Source: Acidilobaceae archaeon (GTDB taxonomy: Archaea; Thermoproteota; Thermoprotei_A; Sulfolobales; Acidilobaceae). From it: a stretch of 64,000 nucleotides of DNA. Positions 40,651 to 49,207 of this stretch are shown piece after piece. The notes under the pieces were generated by a model, which worked only from the letters and a program-made list of their open reading frames with translations, ran no database searches and was not told the origin of the DNA. The position numbers and the translations under genes were made by a program. The stretch's first letter is position 1. The number at the start of each line of letters is the position of its first letter. Location: contig JALWEI010000026.1 of NCBI GenBank assembly GCA_027014125.1, forward strand, positions 47,479 through 111,478, given 5' to 3'.

Positions 40651-41364
40651 TTGCCGGGGTACCACCTAGTCATAGACCAGTCTAGGAACCCGGGCTGGAA
40701 TCTAGCGGTGGAGGAGGCTCTACTCGACTCCGTGGCCCGGGGCCTGAGGCCCGGCGTAGTCAGGCTGTGGATCAACAGCAGGGCAGTCGTGATAGGGAGG
40801 GGCTTGGAGCCGTGCCTAGAGGTTAGGTGCAGCGAAGCATCCAGGCTGGGCGTCCCAGTGTATAGGAGGAGTAGTGGCGGGGGGGCCGTGTACCATGATG
40901 AGGGGAACCTGAATATAACACTGGTGGAGAGGGTTCCAGGCAGGATCCACGTGGAGGAAGCCTACAGGAGGGGTACTAGCCTCCTGCTAGGAGCCCTAGC
41001 CAGGCTAGGAGTCAGAGCATGGGTTGAGAACCTTAGCGACGTCGTGGTTGACGGGTGGAAGGTCTCGGGGGGCGCCGCCCACATACGCTACGGAGCCTAC
41101 CTCTACCACGCCACACTCCTGGTAGATGCCGACCTGGAGGTCCTGCATAGGGTGATCAGGCCCAGGCTGGACAGGGTGGAGAGGGGCGAGGTGACCCCTG
41201 CCAAGTACAGGCCCAGGAACCTGGGGGACCTGGCCGGGGTGGAGATGCCCGACGCGATATCAGCAATACTCGAGGAGGCAACTGAGAGGTGGGGCCTAGA
41301 GCCCACAGGTCTCCTGCCCTGGGAGGCGGGCAGGAGGCCGGTACGCCATATTATATTATACTAA
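40651..41364 (+). CDS. Lipoate-protein ligase A-like protein
   Basis: 237 residues, TTG start. BPL/LplA/LipB fold: [59 protein letters not shown] (substrate loop) and [20 protein letters not shown] with the conserved lysine. Archaeal LplA is often split into two proteins (LplA and LplB); the C-terminal accessory domain is absent here. It may load lipoate or octanoate onto carrier proteins, but no lipoyl-domain gene is in the window. Confidence 0.85.
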   Translation: MPGYHLVIDQSRNPGWNLAVEEALLDSVARGLRPGVVRLWINSRAVVIGRGLEPCLEVRCSEASRLGVPVYRRSSGGGAVYHDEGNLNITLVERVPGRIHVEEAYRRGTSLLLGALARLGVRAWVENLSDVVVDGWKVSGGAAHIRYGAYLYHATLLVDADLEVLHRVIRPRLDRVERGEVTPAKYRPRNLGDLAGVEMPDAISAILEEATERWGLEPTGLLPWEAGRRPVRHIILY

Positions 41365-41395
41365 GGAAGATCCACACTATCCTCGGGGGATATAC

Positions 41396-41791
41396 ATGAC
41401 AGCGAAGAGGGTAATTCACACGAGCAAGGCGCCCGAGCCCGTGGGTCCGTATAGTCAGGGGATCCTCGCCGGCGGCTGGCTATTCGTGTCAGGACAGATA
41501 CCGCTAGACCCCGAGACCGGGGAGATGGTCAAGGGAGGCTTCAAGGAGAAGGCGAGGAGGGCGCTTGAGAACCTTAAGGCGGTGGTCGAGGCTGCTGGCG
41601 GCAGCCTAGAGGACGTGGTTAAGGTCACCGTGTACCTTGCTGATATAACCAGGTTCCAGGAGTTCAACGAGGTCTACCAGGAGTACTTCCGGGAGAGCAA
41701 GCCAGCCAGGGTGGTCATCCAAGCCGCTGCCCTGCCCAAGGGGGCCGAGGTAGAGGTAGAGGCGATAGCATACCTGGGGGGTACAGACTAG
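41396..41791 (+). CDS. RidA/YjgF-family enamine/imine deaminase
   Basis: 131 residues. RidA proteins hydrolyse reactive enamines made by PLP enzymes. Family motifs are [60 protein letters not shown] and [20 protein letters not shown]; the substrate Arg is in ARVVIQ. The usual family length is kept. The gene sits between LplA-like and YyaL-like genes in the same direction. Confidence 0.95.
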   Translation: MTAKRVIHTSKAPEPVGPYSQGILAGGWLFVSGQIPLDPETGEMVKGGFKEKARRALENLKAVVEAAGGSLEDVVKVTVYLADITRFQEFNEVYQEYFRESKPARVVIQAAALPKGAEVEVEAIAYLGGTD

Positions 41792-41824
41792 CTGTTAAAC
41801 ACCCCTGTAAGCCCCGATACAACG

Positions 41825-43912
41825 GTGCCCGGCAGATTGGCTGAGTGTAGAAAGCCCAACAGGCTGATACACGAGAAGAGCCCCTACCTAAGGCTTCACG
41901 CATGCAACCCCGTTGACTGGTGGCCCTGGAGCAGGGAGGCGCTGGAGGAGGCCAAGAGGCTGGACAAGCCGCTCCTGATATCGATCGGCTACTCCACCTG
42001 CCACTGGTGCCACGTCATGGCCAGGGAGAGCTTCAGCGACCCCGAGGTGGCCAGGGTGCTGAACATGGTCTTCATAAACATAAAGGTTGACAGGGAGGAG
42101 AGGCCTGATGTCGACTCCTACTACATGGGGTACTGCCAGATAGCCTCGGGAAGCTGCGGCTGGCCCCTCACGGTAATAGCCCTCCCCGATGGGAGGCCCT
42201 TCTACGTCGCTACCTACCTCCCCCGCGAGGACCTCCTGAGCCTCGCCGAGGCGGTGGAGGATATGTGGAGGACGCGGAGGGAGGATCTAGAGAGCGTGGC
42301 AGAGAGGGCAGCGGCGACCCTAGAGTACACGAGGCAGCCTAGGCCGGGGGAGCCCAGCTGGGACCACGTCGGGAGGGCTTACGAGAGGATAGCCGCGGCC
42401 TTCGACTGGGAGCATGGCGGGGTGGGGGTTAGGCCTAAGTTCCCCACACCCCACCTATACTCCTTCCTCCTCCGCTACTGGAGGAGGACCGGGATTAGGG
42501 CTGCAAGGGACATGGTGGTGCTGACCCTGGATACTATGCTCAGGAGGGGTATCTGGGACCACGTTGGGTGGGGACTCCACAGGTACTCTGTAGACAGGTA
42601 CTGGCACCTGCCCCACTTCGAGAAGATGCTATACGACCAGGCGGGCCTCATGCTCCTCCTAGTCGAGGCGTGGAGGGCCACCGGTAGGGGGAGGTACCTA
42701 GCCTACGCCACGAGGGTAGCCGGGTTCCTCCTAAGGGAGATGAGGGGGAGCCATGGGGGCTTCTACTCTGCAATAGACTCCGAGTCCGGCGGGATCGAGG
42801 GCCTCTACTACACCTACACCATGAGGGAGGTGGAGGAGGCCCTGGGCGATGATGCCCGCCTCGCGGCGAGGGTATTCGGGCTCCGGAGGGAGGGGAACTA
42901 CCGCGACGAGGCTACAGGGAGGCTCACCGGGAGGAACATAATCAGCCTCGCCATGGGGCCTGAGGAGCTAGCCGCGGAGCAGGGGATAAGCGTCGAGGAG
43001 GCGCAGCGCATAATAGACGGGATGCTGGAGAGGCTCAGGATCTACAGGGAGCAGTACAAGCCCAGGCCAAGTGTTGACACGAAGGTACTGGCGGACTGGA
43101 ACGCCATGGCTGTTAGGAGCATGGCGGAGCTATACAGATCCACCAGGGACCCCACAGTGCTGGAGGCCGCCAAAGGGGCCTACAGGCACATCAGGGAGAG
43201 ACACATGGACGGAGACACCCTGCTGCACTCCTACATGGACGGGGAGGCGGGTATAGAGGGGAGCCTAGACGACTACGCCCACACAACCATGGCCGCAGTA
43301 GCGCTACACCAGGCAACCCAGAACCCGGCGTACCTCCGGGACGCCCTAGACCTGGCGGAGGCGGTCAAGAGAAGGCTATGGATAGGAGGCACGCTACTCC
43401 AGCTGCCACCCGGCTCGGACTCGCCCCTCGCAGGGGCCCCAGCCGAGGCCCACGACTCCTCCTACCCGCCGGGAGCCCCAGTCATGATTCAGGCCCTAGC
43501 GATGCTCTACAAGATAACGGGCGAGCCCTGGCTCAGGGAGGTGGCCTGGGAGGCGCTGAAGAGGCTGTGGGGCCACCTGGAGGAGGCCCCCGCAGGCTAT
43601 ACATCACTCCTAGCCAGCGCAATGCTACTCCTAGACCCCGGGGAGGAGCTTGTAATAGCCCTCCCAGGCGATGGCGAGGACAGGCTGGAGGCCGAGGTCT
43701 CGAGGCTCTTCACCCCAAGCCTCGCACTCGTGAGGATAACCCCCTCAACCAGGGAGGCGATTACCAGGCTGGCCCCGTATACGAGGAGCATGATACCGGT
43801 AGAGGGGAGGCCAACCTACTACCTATGCAGGAATAGGGTATGCAGCCTCCCAGTACACGACCCCTCCAGGGTGGTGGAGGAGCTATCCAAGGCTATCCCA
43901 GAGCCCGTCTAG
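41825..43912 (+). CDS. YyaL/DUF255 thioredoxin-domain protein
   Basis: 695 residues. The N-terminal thioredoxin-like DUF255 domain has [34 protein letters not shown] and the redox site [14 protein letters not shown] (Cys59, Cys62). It continues into a six-hairpin barrel resembling N-acylglucosamine 2-epimerase/cellobiose epimerase ([57 protein letters not shown]). Homologues include human SPATA20. A GTG start is used. The 3' end overlaps the convergent TrmB gene by 30 bp. Physiological role uncertain. Confidence 0.9.
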   Translation: MPGRLAECRKPNRLIHEKSPYLRLHACNPVDWWPWSREALEEAKRLDKPLLISIGYSTCHWCHVMARESFSDPEVARVLNMVFINIKVDREERPDVDSYYMGYCQIASGSCGWPLTVIALPDGRPFYVATYLPREDLLSLAEAVEDMWRTRREDLESVAERAAATLEYTRQPRPGEPSWDHVGRAYERIAAAFDWEHGGVGVRPKFPTPHLYSFLLRYWRRTGIRAARDMVVLTLDTMLRRGIWDHVGWGLHRYSVDRYWHLPHFEKMLYDQAGLMLLLVEAWRATGRGRYLAYATRVAGFLLREMRGSHGGFYSAIDSESGGIEGLYYTYTMREVEEALGDDARLAARVFGLRREGNYRDEATGRLTGRNIISLAMGPEELAAEQGISVEEAQRIIDGMLERLRIYREQYKPRPSVDTKVLADWNAMAVRSMAELYRSTRDPTVLEAAKGAYRHIRERHMDGDTLLHSYMDGEAGIEGSLDDYAHTTMAAVALHQATQNPAYLRDALDLAEAVKRRLWIGGTLLQLPPGSDSPLAGAPAEAHDSSYPPGAPVMIQALAMLYKITGEPWLREVAWEALKRLWGHLEEAPAGYTSLLASAMLLLDPGEELVIALPGDGEDRLEAEVSRLFTPSLALVRITPSTREAITRLAPYTRSMIPVEGRPTYYLCRNRVCSLPVHDPSRVVEELSKAIPEPV

Positions 43913-44614
43913 AGCCCTGTACGCGTGGCCCGCCTGCCCCGGGTCCCTGACTACGATGCCCGATAGGTCCTCCCGGGAGGAGTCCTCCACCACCAGCACC
44001 AGGGCCTCGGGGGTGGAAGCCATGGATACAGGGTCGAACCGGGTCACCTTAACCTCCGCCCCCGTGGCCTCTAGGCTATCCACGAGGCCCCTGGCCTCGC
44101 TGCCCAGGAGGATCCTCACCCTTGGGCAAACCCCCGCGGTGCCCCTAGCTATGGAGACTAGTATCCCGGGCCTAGAGTATAGCTGGGGGCCCGCTAGTAT
44201 GTAGAGGCCCGGGGCCTCCACGGCAGCCTCGGCTATCGCCGAGACTATGTTGTACGCCCCCTGTATCCCGACTATAGGCGCCCCTTGCACGGCTACCCTG
44301 GCCTCTGCCTCAAGGAGGTCGGCTATGCTCAGTATCTCCGCGCTCCTCCTCCTCGCCTCCTCCTCCAGCTTGGCTAACATAGCTGCTGCCACGGCCCTTG
44401 GCGTGCGGGGCCTGTACCACCCCCCAGGCTCGGGCTCTACTAGGCCCTTGGCCTCTAGGGCCCTGATCACATCATAGATCCTGGGTAGGGGGACCCCGCT
44501 GGAGGCGCTGGCCTCCCTAGGGTTGGAGGCGCCGCGGAGCATTGCCAGGTATAGCTTGGCCTCGTATAGTGTAAGCCCCATCGCCCTCCTCATCCTGTCA
44601 ACTAGGTCCTCCAT
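43883..44614 (-). CDS. TrmB-family transcriptional regulator
   Basis: 243 residues. The N-terminal winged helix ([49 protein letters not shown]) is typical of TrmB sugar-responsive regulators. A short coiled coil precedes a C-terminal domain ([20 protein letters not shown]) resembling the phospholipase-D-like TrmB effector domain but shorter. No sugar transporter is nearby, so its ligand is unknown. The convergent overlap with YyaL and 7-bp gap to taw3 suggest co-transcription with taw3. Confidence 0.85.
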   Translation of the reverse strand: MEDLVDRMRRAMGLTLYEAKLYLAMLRGASNPREASASSGVPLPRIYDVIRALEAKGLVEPEPGGWYRPRTPRAVAAAMLAKLEEEARRRSAEILSIADLLEAEARVAVQGAPIVGIQGAYNIVSAIAEAAVEAPGLYILAGPQLYSRPGILVSIARGTAGVCPRVRILLGSEARGLVDSLEATGAEVKVTRFDPVSMASTPEALVLVVEDSSREDLSGIVVRDPGQAGHAYRALDGLWDSLG

Positions 44615-44621
44615 GCCCTAG

Positions 44622-45191
44622 TCACCCCCGTTTGCATGGGGCCCCTAGCATGCACTCCATGAACTTGGATAGCCTCTTCTTATACTCCTCCAGTAGTGTG
44701 CAGAGGCTCAGGGCCTCCATGCATGGGGCTGGGAGTATTAGGTGTAGCTTATCCCCGGCCCCCGCCTCCACGTGTATGAGCCCGGTCCTGTGCCGCCTGT
44801 AGCCTAGCTTGGAGAAGCCTGCCTTATCCCCGCATTCTAGGATGGCCTCAGCCTCCTCAACGCTGTCGGCTAGGAAGTGTATTATCGGGGGCTGGAGGCT
44901 GAGCCACCACGTATATAGCCCGGTGTCCCTCGGCCTACAGACCTCTCTCCTGCACTCCCCGGGGTCGTGCCACGAGCCCAGTATGCGTGCACCCCTCTTG
45001 CTGGTCAGGCTGGGCCCGTAGATCAGAGCCACCCTGCCGCTGCAACTGCTTGTCGTCACTATGCACTTCTTCTTATTGACCTCTACCAGCCACTCCGCTA
45101 TGTCGCTATCAACCCTTCCCTCCGCTAGGTCCCCGTAGAGGCGTTTTAGGTATCTCTCACGCGCCCTGGCTAGGTCCTCCAAATCCCACAC
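44622..45191 (-). CDS. taw3: tRNA wybutosine-synthesising protein Taw3
   Basis: 189 residues. Taw3 (TYW3 homologue) methylates the tricyclic wyosine precursor at position 37 of tRNA-Phe. Motifs: CIVTTSSCSGRVALIYGPSL, ILGSWHDPGECRR, WLSLQPPIIHFLADSVEEAE and a FSKLGYRRHRTGLIHVEAGA strand. The family's conserved serine/cysteine cluster is intact. The start ATG at 45191 is adjacent to a gene-poor stretch of 85 bp. Confidence 0.87.
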   Translation of the reverse strand: MWDLEDLARARERYLKRLYGDLAEGRVDSDIAEWLVEVNKKKCIVTTSSCSGRVALIYGPSLTSKRGARILGSWHDPGECRREVCRPRDTGLYTWWLSLQPPIIHFLADSVEEAEAILECGDKAGFSKLGYRRHRTGLIHVEAGAGDKLHLILPAPCMEALSLCTLLEEYKKRLSKFMECMLGAPCKRG

Positions 45192-45276
45192 CTGGGCTGC
45201 CTAGCCCCGGCTCCCTTGGGCCTGTTATTGGCCTGCTAGGGGCCTCCGTATCGTGCTAATGGTGTTGGCCCTCTTC

Positions 45277-46347
45277 TTATGTGTTTGAGTGTGGAGGGCA
45301 CTCGTCGTAGGGCTCTGGTGGCCTGTCTGGGGGTGGGGGTGGCATTGGCCTGGCTGGGTCTAGCATGCCCATGCTACGGGTCTTGCCCTCCAGGTAGTCC
45401 ACTAGCCTTGCGGCTACTCCTCCTGCCAGGGTTATCCCTAGGCCGTTGAAGCCGGTTATGACGTGTATCCCCTCTCTGAGGGTTCCGGCTAGGGGTAGGC
45501 TGTCTGGGGTTGTTGAGCAGGGGGCTGACCATATCCTGCGGGGGTAGCCCTCCTCGGCCCCGGGGATCCTCTTGGAGATCCTCTCGAGTATCTCGTAGGG
45601 CTCCCACTGGTCTGGGGTGTATCCCTCCTCGGGGCGGGTTATGATGGTGTTGGCTCCGTCCCCTGCGACCAGGTCTCCCCCGGGGTGGGTGACTGCGTAG
45701 TAGCCGTGAGTGTCGTCCTCTAGTGCTGGGCCTGGCCTGGGGGCCTCGTAGGCTGCTGCCTGGCACCTGTAGAGGATTAGTTTGTCCTGTAGCTCGGGGG
45801 CTAGTAGGTGGCTCCACGCCCCGGCGGCGATTATCGTCTCCCCCTCTGCCTCTATGCTACCTGGGGCGTGTTCTATTGTCGCCCCGGCTTCTCCTAGGAG
45901 GCTGTGGAGTCTCGACACTAGGCTCCCGACGTCGACTAGGTACTCGTCCACGTATAGTACCTCTTCCCCTTCCATGGTGCGTAGTGGGAGGCCAGCGATC
46001 TCTCTTGCCCTCTCCTCGTCTACCCTATACGCTGCAAGCCCGTGGCTCCTCATAGCCTCCTCGTAGCCCCGGGCGCAGCTTGGCGTGGTGAAGAGTAGGG
46101 CCCCCATGTTGAAGATGTACCCCTTGCCGGCTATGCGTTTGTAGATGCTTAGCGAGTCAAGGGCTATCTCTATTAGCTGGGGCTTGAGGTGGAGGACTAG
46201 TAGCCCTGCCGCGGCTCCCGTGGCCCCCGCGCCTGGGTACCTCTCCTCGTATACCCTAACCCTATACCCCCTCTCAGCTAGTAGTAGGGCTGTGGTGAGG
46301 CCCGCTATCCCGCCGCCTATTATCGTGTAGTCAGCCCTCGCCACCAC
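45277..46347 (-). CDS. FAD-dependent amino-acid oxidase/dehydrogenase (DAO family)
   Basis: 356 residues, GTG start. The N-terminal Rossmann motif is YTIIGGGIAGLTTALLLAER with the acidic end VYEERYPGAGATGAAAGLL; C-terminal FAD contact is IWSAPCSTTPDSLPLAGTLR, then HVITGFNGLGITLAGGVAAR. The fold matches glycine oxidase, sarcosine oxidase or proline dehydrogenase beta subunits. The terminal 30 residues are Pro-rich (RPMPPPPPDRPPEP). It follows the 70-residue ORF with a 17-bp overlap. Substrate unknown. Confidence 0.88.
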   Translation of the reverse strand: MVARADYTIIGGGIAGLTTALLLAERGYRVRVYEERYPGAGATGAAAGLLVLHLKPQLIEIALDSLSIYKRIAGKGYIFNMGALLFTTPSCARGYEEAMRSHGLAAYRVDEERAREIAGLPLRTMEGEEVLYVDEYLVDVGSLVSRLHSLLGEAGATIEHAPGSIEAEGETIIAAGAWSHLLAPELQDKLILYRCQAAAYEAPRPGPALEDDTHGYYAVTHPGGDLVAGDGANTIITRPEEGYTPDQWEPYEILERISKRIPGAEEGYPRRIWSAPCSTTPDSLPLAGTLREGIHVITGFNGLGITLAGGVAARLVDYLEGKTRSMGMLDPARPMPPPPPDRPPEPYDECPPHSNT

Positions 46348-46543
46348 TGCACAGCCTCCGGTATAGGTCCTCGGCTGTGGTGGATAGGCCGAGGGCTAGG
46401 CTTAGGCTTGTCTCCACGAGGCTGCGGGGGGAGTGGTGTGGGGGTATCCTGTCGACCGCCTCTCCTAGTGTCCTCGTGATCCTCCTTAGTCCCCTCCTCA
46501 GGGCGTCTAGCTCTAGGCACTCGTCTAGGCGTACTCTCTCCAA
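46331..46543 (-). CDS. Small helical protein of unknown function
   Basis: 70 residues from TTG at 46543, overlapping the tfs stop by 19 bp and the oxidoreductase start by 17 bp. The sequence (ECLELDALRRGLRRITRTLG, SLVETSLSLALGLSTTAEDL) is helical with hydrophobic periodicity. The tight overlaps on both sides suggest a real gene inside an operon. I do not recognise the family. A longer frame to 46639 is only the antisense of tfs coding. Confidence 0.5.
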   Translation of the reverse strand: MERVRLDECLELDALRRGLRRITRTLGEAVDRIPPHHSPRSLVETSLSLALGLSTTAEDLYRRLCSGGEG

Positions 46544-46893
46544 GTGTAGCCGCACCTCTTGCACCTGTAGAACCTGGTGGGGGGCTCGTCCGCTGCCCTG
46601 GTCTGCATCATCCAGTAGTAGATCTCGTCGTGCCCGCACTTGGGGCAGGTGATCTGGCCCTTGAGTAGGCTAGCGGTGGGGGGTACTTGGCTGCTGTCTA
46701 CTATGATCATCCTCTCCTTGGGGGTGTGCCTCACCGTCGACCTGATCTTGTACACCTCGGCCTCCCCCCCGTCTAGGGGCTCAGTGTAGCCGCACCTCCT
46801 ACAGAAGAGCTCCTTCCTGCCGTCCCTGACCCTGGGGTAGAGTATTGAGCCGCATCTTGGGCAGTACTTCACTCCTCCTATGCTCCTTGCCAT
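46525..46893 (-). CDS. tfs: Transcription factor S (TFS/RpoM-like)
   Basis: 122 residues. Two zinc ribbons: CPRCGSILYPRV…FCRRCGYTE at the N-terminus and CPKCGHDEIYYWMMQTRAAD, PPTRFYRCKRCGYTW at the C-terminus. The conserved RAADEP (D-E acidic pair of the hairpin) identifies TFS, which stimulates transcript cleavage by stalled RNA polymerase. Length and motif spacing match the family. First gene of a three-gene run. Confidence 0.95.
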   Translation of the reverse strand: MARSIGGVKYCPRCGSILYPRVRDGRKELFCRRCGYTEPLDGGEAEVYKIRSTVRHTPKERMIIVDSSQVPPTASLLKGQITCPKCGHDEIYYWMMQTRAADEPPTRFYRCKRCGYTWREYA

Positions 46894-46952
46894 GCCTCCT
46901 CACCCCGCCCGGGGCCGGGGCTCTACTATCCCCGGGGGCGGGTTATATACTG

Positions 46953-48185
46953 CTACTTGGTGTATTCCCTGCCTATTATGCTGCTGGCTATAATGTACCT
47001 CATGATGTTCTGGGCGCCCTCGGCCCCGACGTAGTATGATAGGCTTGCGAGCATGCCCCTGAATACCTGCGCCTCCTTGGTGTAGGATAGCGCCCCGTAG
47101 ACCTGCATTAGCTGGTCGTACATCGCCTTGTTCACCTGGACAGCCTTCAGCTTGGCCATGGCACTGTACTTGCCCAGGTCCCTGGGCCTCAGCCCGGGCT
47201 CCTTGTCCTTGTAGATCCTGTCAGCAAGCCAGGCCGCCCTGTATACTAGTAGCCTCGCGGCCTCCAGCTCCATGGCTAGCTCCGCTATGGGGAAGCTGAC
47301 TCCCTGGAAGGAGGCTATAGGCTTGCCGAATAGCTCCCTCTCCCTGGAGTACTCTACCATCCTCTCTAGGGCCCACCTGGCGGAGCCTATGTTGGCGGCC
47401 GCCACCAGTATCCTTGCCAGGTTGAATCCCTCCATCGCCACGTAGAAGCCCCTGTTCTCCTCCCCAACCCTATAGGCCTCGCCCACCTCGACGCCGTTGA
47501 GGCGTAGTATCCCGGTGGATATGCCGTGCCTCCCTATCGTATCTAGTATACTGTACTCTATGCCACCAGTCTTGGCGCCCTGCCTCTTGCCCAGTAGGGC
47601 CAGGGCCGTTATGCCCCTGTGCCTATCCTCCGGCCTCCCTGTCCTGGCTAGTAGGAGCCAGCCTCCCCAGTCGAGCTGGTCCATCACCTCCCTGACGCCG
47701 CTTATATAGATCTTCTCCCCCTCTACCCTGTAGCCTCCATCCACCTTTACTGCCCTTGTTTGGAGGCCCCCAACATCGCTGCCCCCGCGGGGCTCTGTGG
47801 ATGCTATGCCGAAGAAGGCCTCCCCCCGGCCTACCCGTGGTAGTATCTCCTCCCTGGCCTCCTCCTGGCCGTATAGGTAGAGTATGTAGGGCCAGGCGTT
47901 GTTCAGTAGGGTGAATACTGCTAGGGCCATGCTGGGGTCGTGGTAGCCTATCTCCTCGGCAGCCAGGGCTGTCAGTAGGAACCCACCGCCCTGGCCCCCG
48001 TACTCCTCGGGCACTGCTATGGCGAATAGGCCCTGCTCCCCCATCTCCCTTATGAGGCTCGTGGGTATCAGGGCCTCCTCGTCTATCCGGGTCCATATCG
48101 GCTGGACCTTCTCTGCTAGGAAGCTCCTGACGGAGTCCCTGAATAGCTGCTCCTCGCTGGATAGGCTAAAATCCACATGCACCAC
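46953..48185 (-). CDS. Acyl-CoA dehydrogenase
   Basis: 410 residues, about 380 being usual. Motifs: SSEEQLFRDSVRSFLAEKVQ, IAVPEEYGGQGGGFLLTALA, FFGIASTEPRGGSDVGGLQT, VKVDGGYRVEGEKIYISGVR, RELFGKPIASFQGVSFPIAE and the C-terminal QVYGALSYTKEAQVFRGMLA. The FAD-linked flavoprotein oxidises acyl-CoA; the chain length is not predictable. No electron-transfer flavoprotein genes are adjacent. It stands alone. Confidence 0.93.
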   Translation of the reverse strand: MVHVDFSLSSEEQLFRDSVRSFLAEKVQPIWTRIDEEALIPTSLIREMGEQGLFAIAVPEEYGGQGGGFLLTALAAEEIGYHDPSMALAVFTLLNNAWPYILYLYGQEEAREEILPRVGRGEAFFGIASTEPRGGSDVGGLQTRAVKVDGGYRVEGEKIYISGVREVMDQLDWGGWLLLARTGRPEDRHRGITALALLGKRQGAKTGGIEYSILDTIGRHGISTGILRLNGVEVGEAYRVGEENRGFYVAMEGFNLARILVAAANIGSARWALERMVEYSRERELFGKPIASFQGVSFPIAELAMELEAARLLVYRAAWLADRIYKDKEPGLRPRDLGKYSAMAKLKAVQVNKAMYDQLMQVYGALSYTKEAQVFRGMLASLSYYVGAEGAQNIMRYIIASSIIGREYTK

Positions 48186-48242
48186 CGGGGGTATTGGTGG
48201 GTCTGGGGGGATTTATTCCTCCGGGGGCCTCTTGTACCGTAG

Positions 48243-49049
48243 CTATGCTAGGATGGGCCTGACCTCGGCTATCAGCTCCACCAGCTGGCTCGATACACTC
48301 GGAGGGCTGGAGCTTGTGAGGCCCGTGGGCTCTAGGGCGTGGGCTAGTAGCTCCAGCTCCCTCCTACCCCTGACCGGTATCATATCGCTACTGGCCCTGG
48401 GCAGGTCCTCGACTATGCTGGCGGGTAGGAGCGGTATCACGACCGTGTCCCTGAACGCCTCGTGTATGTAGTAGGCCGCTGCGATCTTGTAGTGCGCTAT
48501 CCCAGCTAGGATAGCGTAGCCGCTCTCAGGCTTGAAGCCGCCCGTAACGTTGAGCAGCGTCACATCCCCGTGGGCCGCCTCCTCCTTTATGGCCTTGGCC
48601 AGCTGCACCAGCCCCCGAGCCATGCTGCCCGGGATGCCGAAGCCGTCCACCCTCCTCGCCCCCGCGACTGCACTCCCCACAACCTCGCGGAGGTAGTGGG
48701 CTAGCACCTTGGCGGCGAGCATCCCAGCCCCGGTGTCGGTGTGGAGTATGACCACCCTGTCTATCCTGGAGGGGCCGTCAAGGCCCTTGCCGCATAGGCC
48801 CAGCCAGGGGGCCATAGCGTTTACCTCAGCGCTAACCCTACACGGGTCTAGCCTTAGCCTGTCCAGCGCCTCCCTGTACACCTCGCTACCCTGCACAGCG
48901 TGCCTCATGCACTCCGCATCCACATCGCTCAGGGGCCTGGCGACGCCGCAATCACCAAGGATCTTTGCAATATCCCCGCTGGCCTGCCTGGCCGCGTTGC
49001 GTAGTATGCTAGTCCCTGAAACTACTATATGGTTAACCTTAACGGTCAT
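48243..49049 (-). CDS. APE2256-family CARF protein, probable cyclic-oligoadenylate ring nuclease
   Basis: 268 residues from ATG at 49049, supported by the ribosome site GGAGGGTGG just upstream (a TTG at 49070 would be leaderless). Features: N-terminal strand HIVVSGTSILRNAARQ and LLNVTGGFKPESGYAILAGI, then AAAYYIHEAF and VVIPLLPAS. In this numbering the first Ser is residue 11 and the GGFK lysine about 173, near the catalytic Ser11/Lys168 reported for the Sulfolobus ring nuclease Sso2081. Such enzymes degrade the cA4 signal made by Cas10. It lies 4.2 kb from the cmr genes, across a protease. Confidence 0.8.
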   Translation of the reverse strand: MTVKVNHIVVSGTSILRNAARQASGDIAKILGDCGVARPLSDVDAECMRHAVQGSEVYREALDRLRLDPCRVSAEVNAMAPWLGLCGKGLDGPSRIDRVVILHTDTGAGMLAAKVLAHYLREVVGSAVAGARRVDGFGIPGSMARGLVQLAKAIKEEAAHGDVTLLNVTGGFKPESGYAILAGIAHYKIAAAYYIHEAFRDTVVIPLLPASIVEDLPRASSDMIPVRGRRELELLAHALEPTGLTSSSPPSVSSQLVELIAEVRPILA

Positions 49050-49090
49050 AGACCCACCCTCCAATGCCACATGAGCACAGGGCTATCCGG

Positions 49091-49155
49091 GGGATTTAAA
49101 GCATGCATACCCCCGGTTTTACGCCACTGCTCAAACCCACGACAATTATAAGGGG
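49091..49155. promoter_or_regulatory. Divergent promoters of the CARF gene and the secreted protease
   Basis: Minus strand: GCTTTAAATCC (TATA core about 49095-49101) lies about 45 bp before the CARF ATG. Plus strand: CAATTATAAGGGG (about 49144-49152) lies about 55 bp before the protease start. Confidence 0.5.
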
Positions 49156-49207
49156 CGACAGCTCTACACCACCACATGTACTATATGCACGTTAAGGGTG
49201 GATAGGA

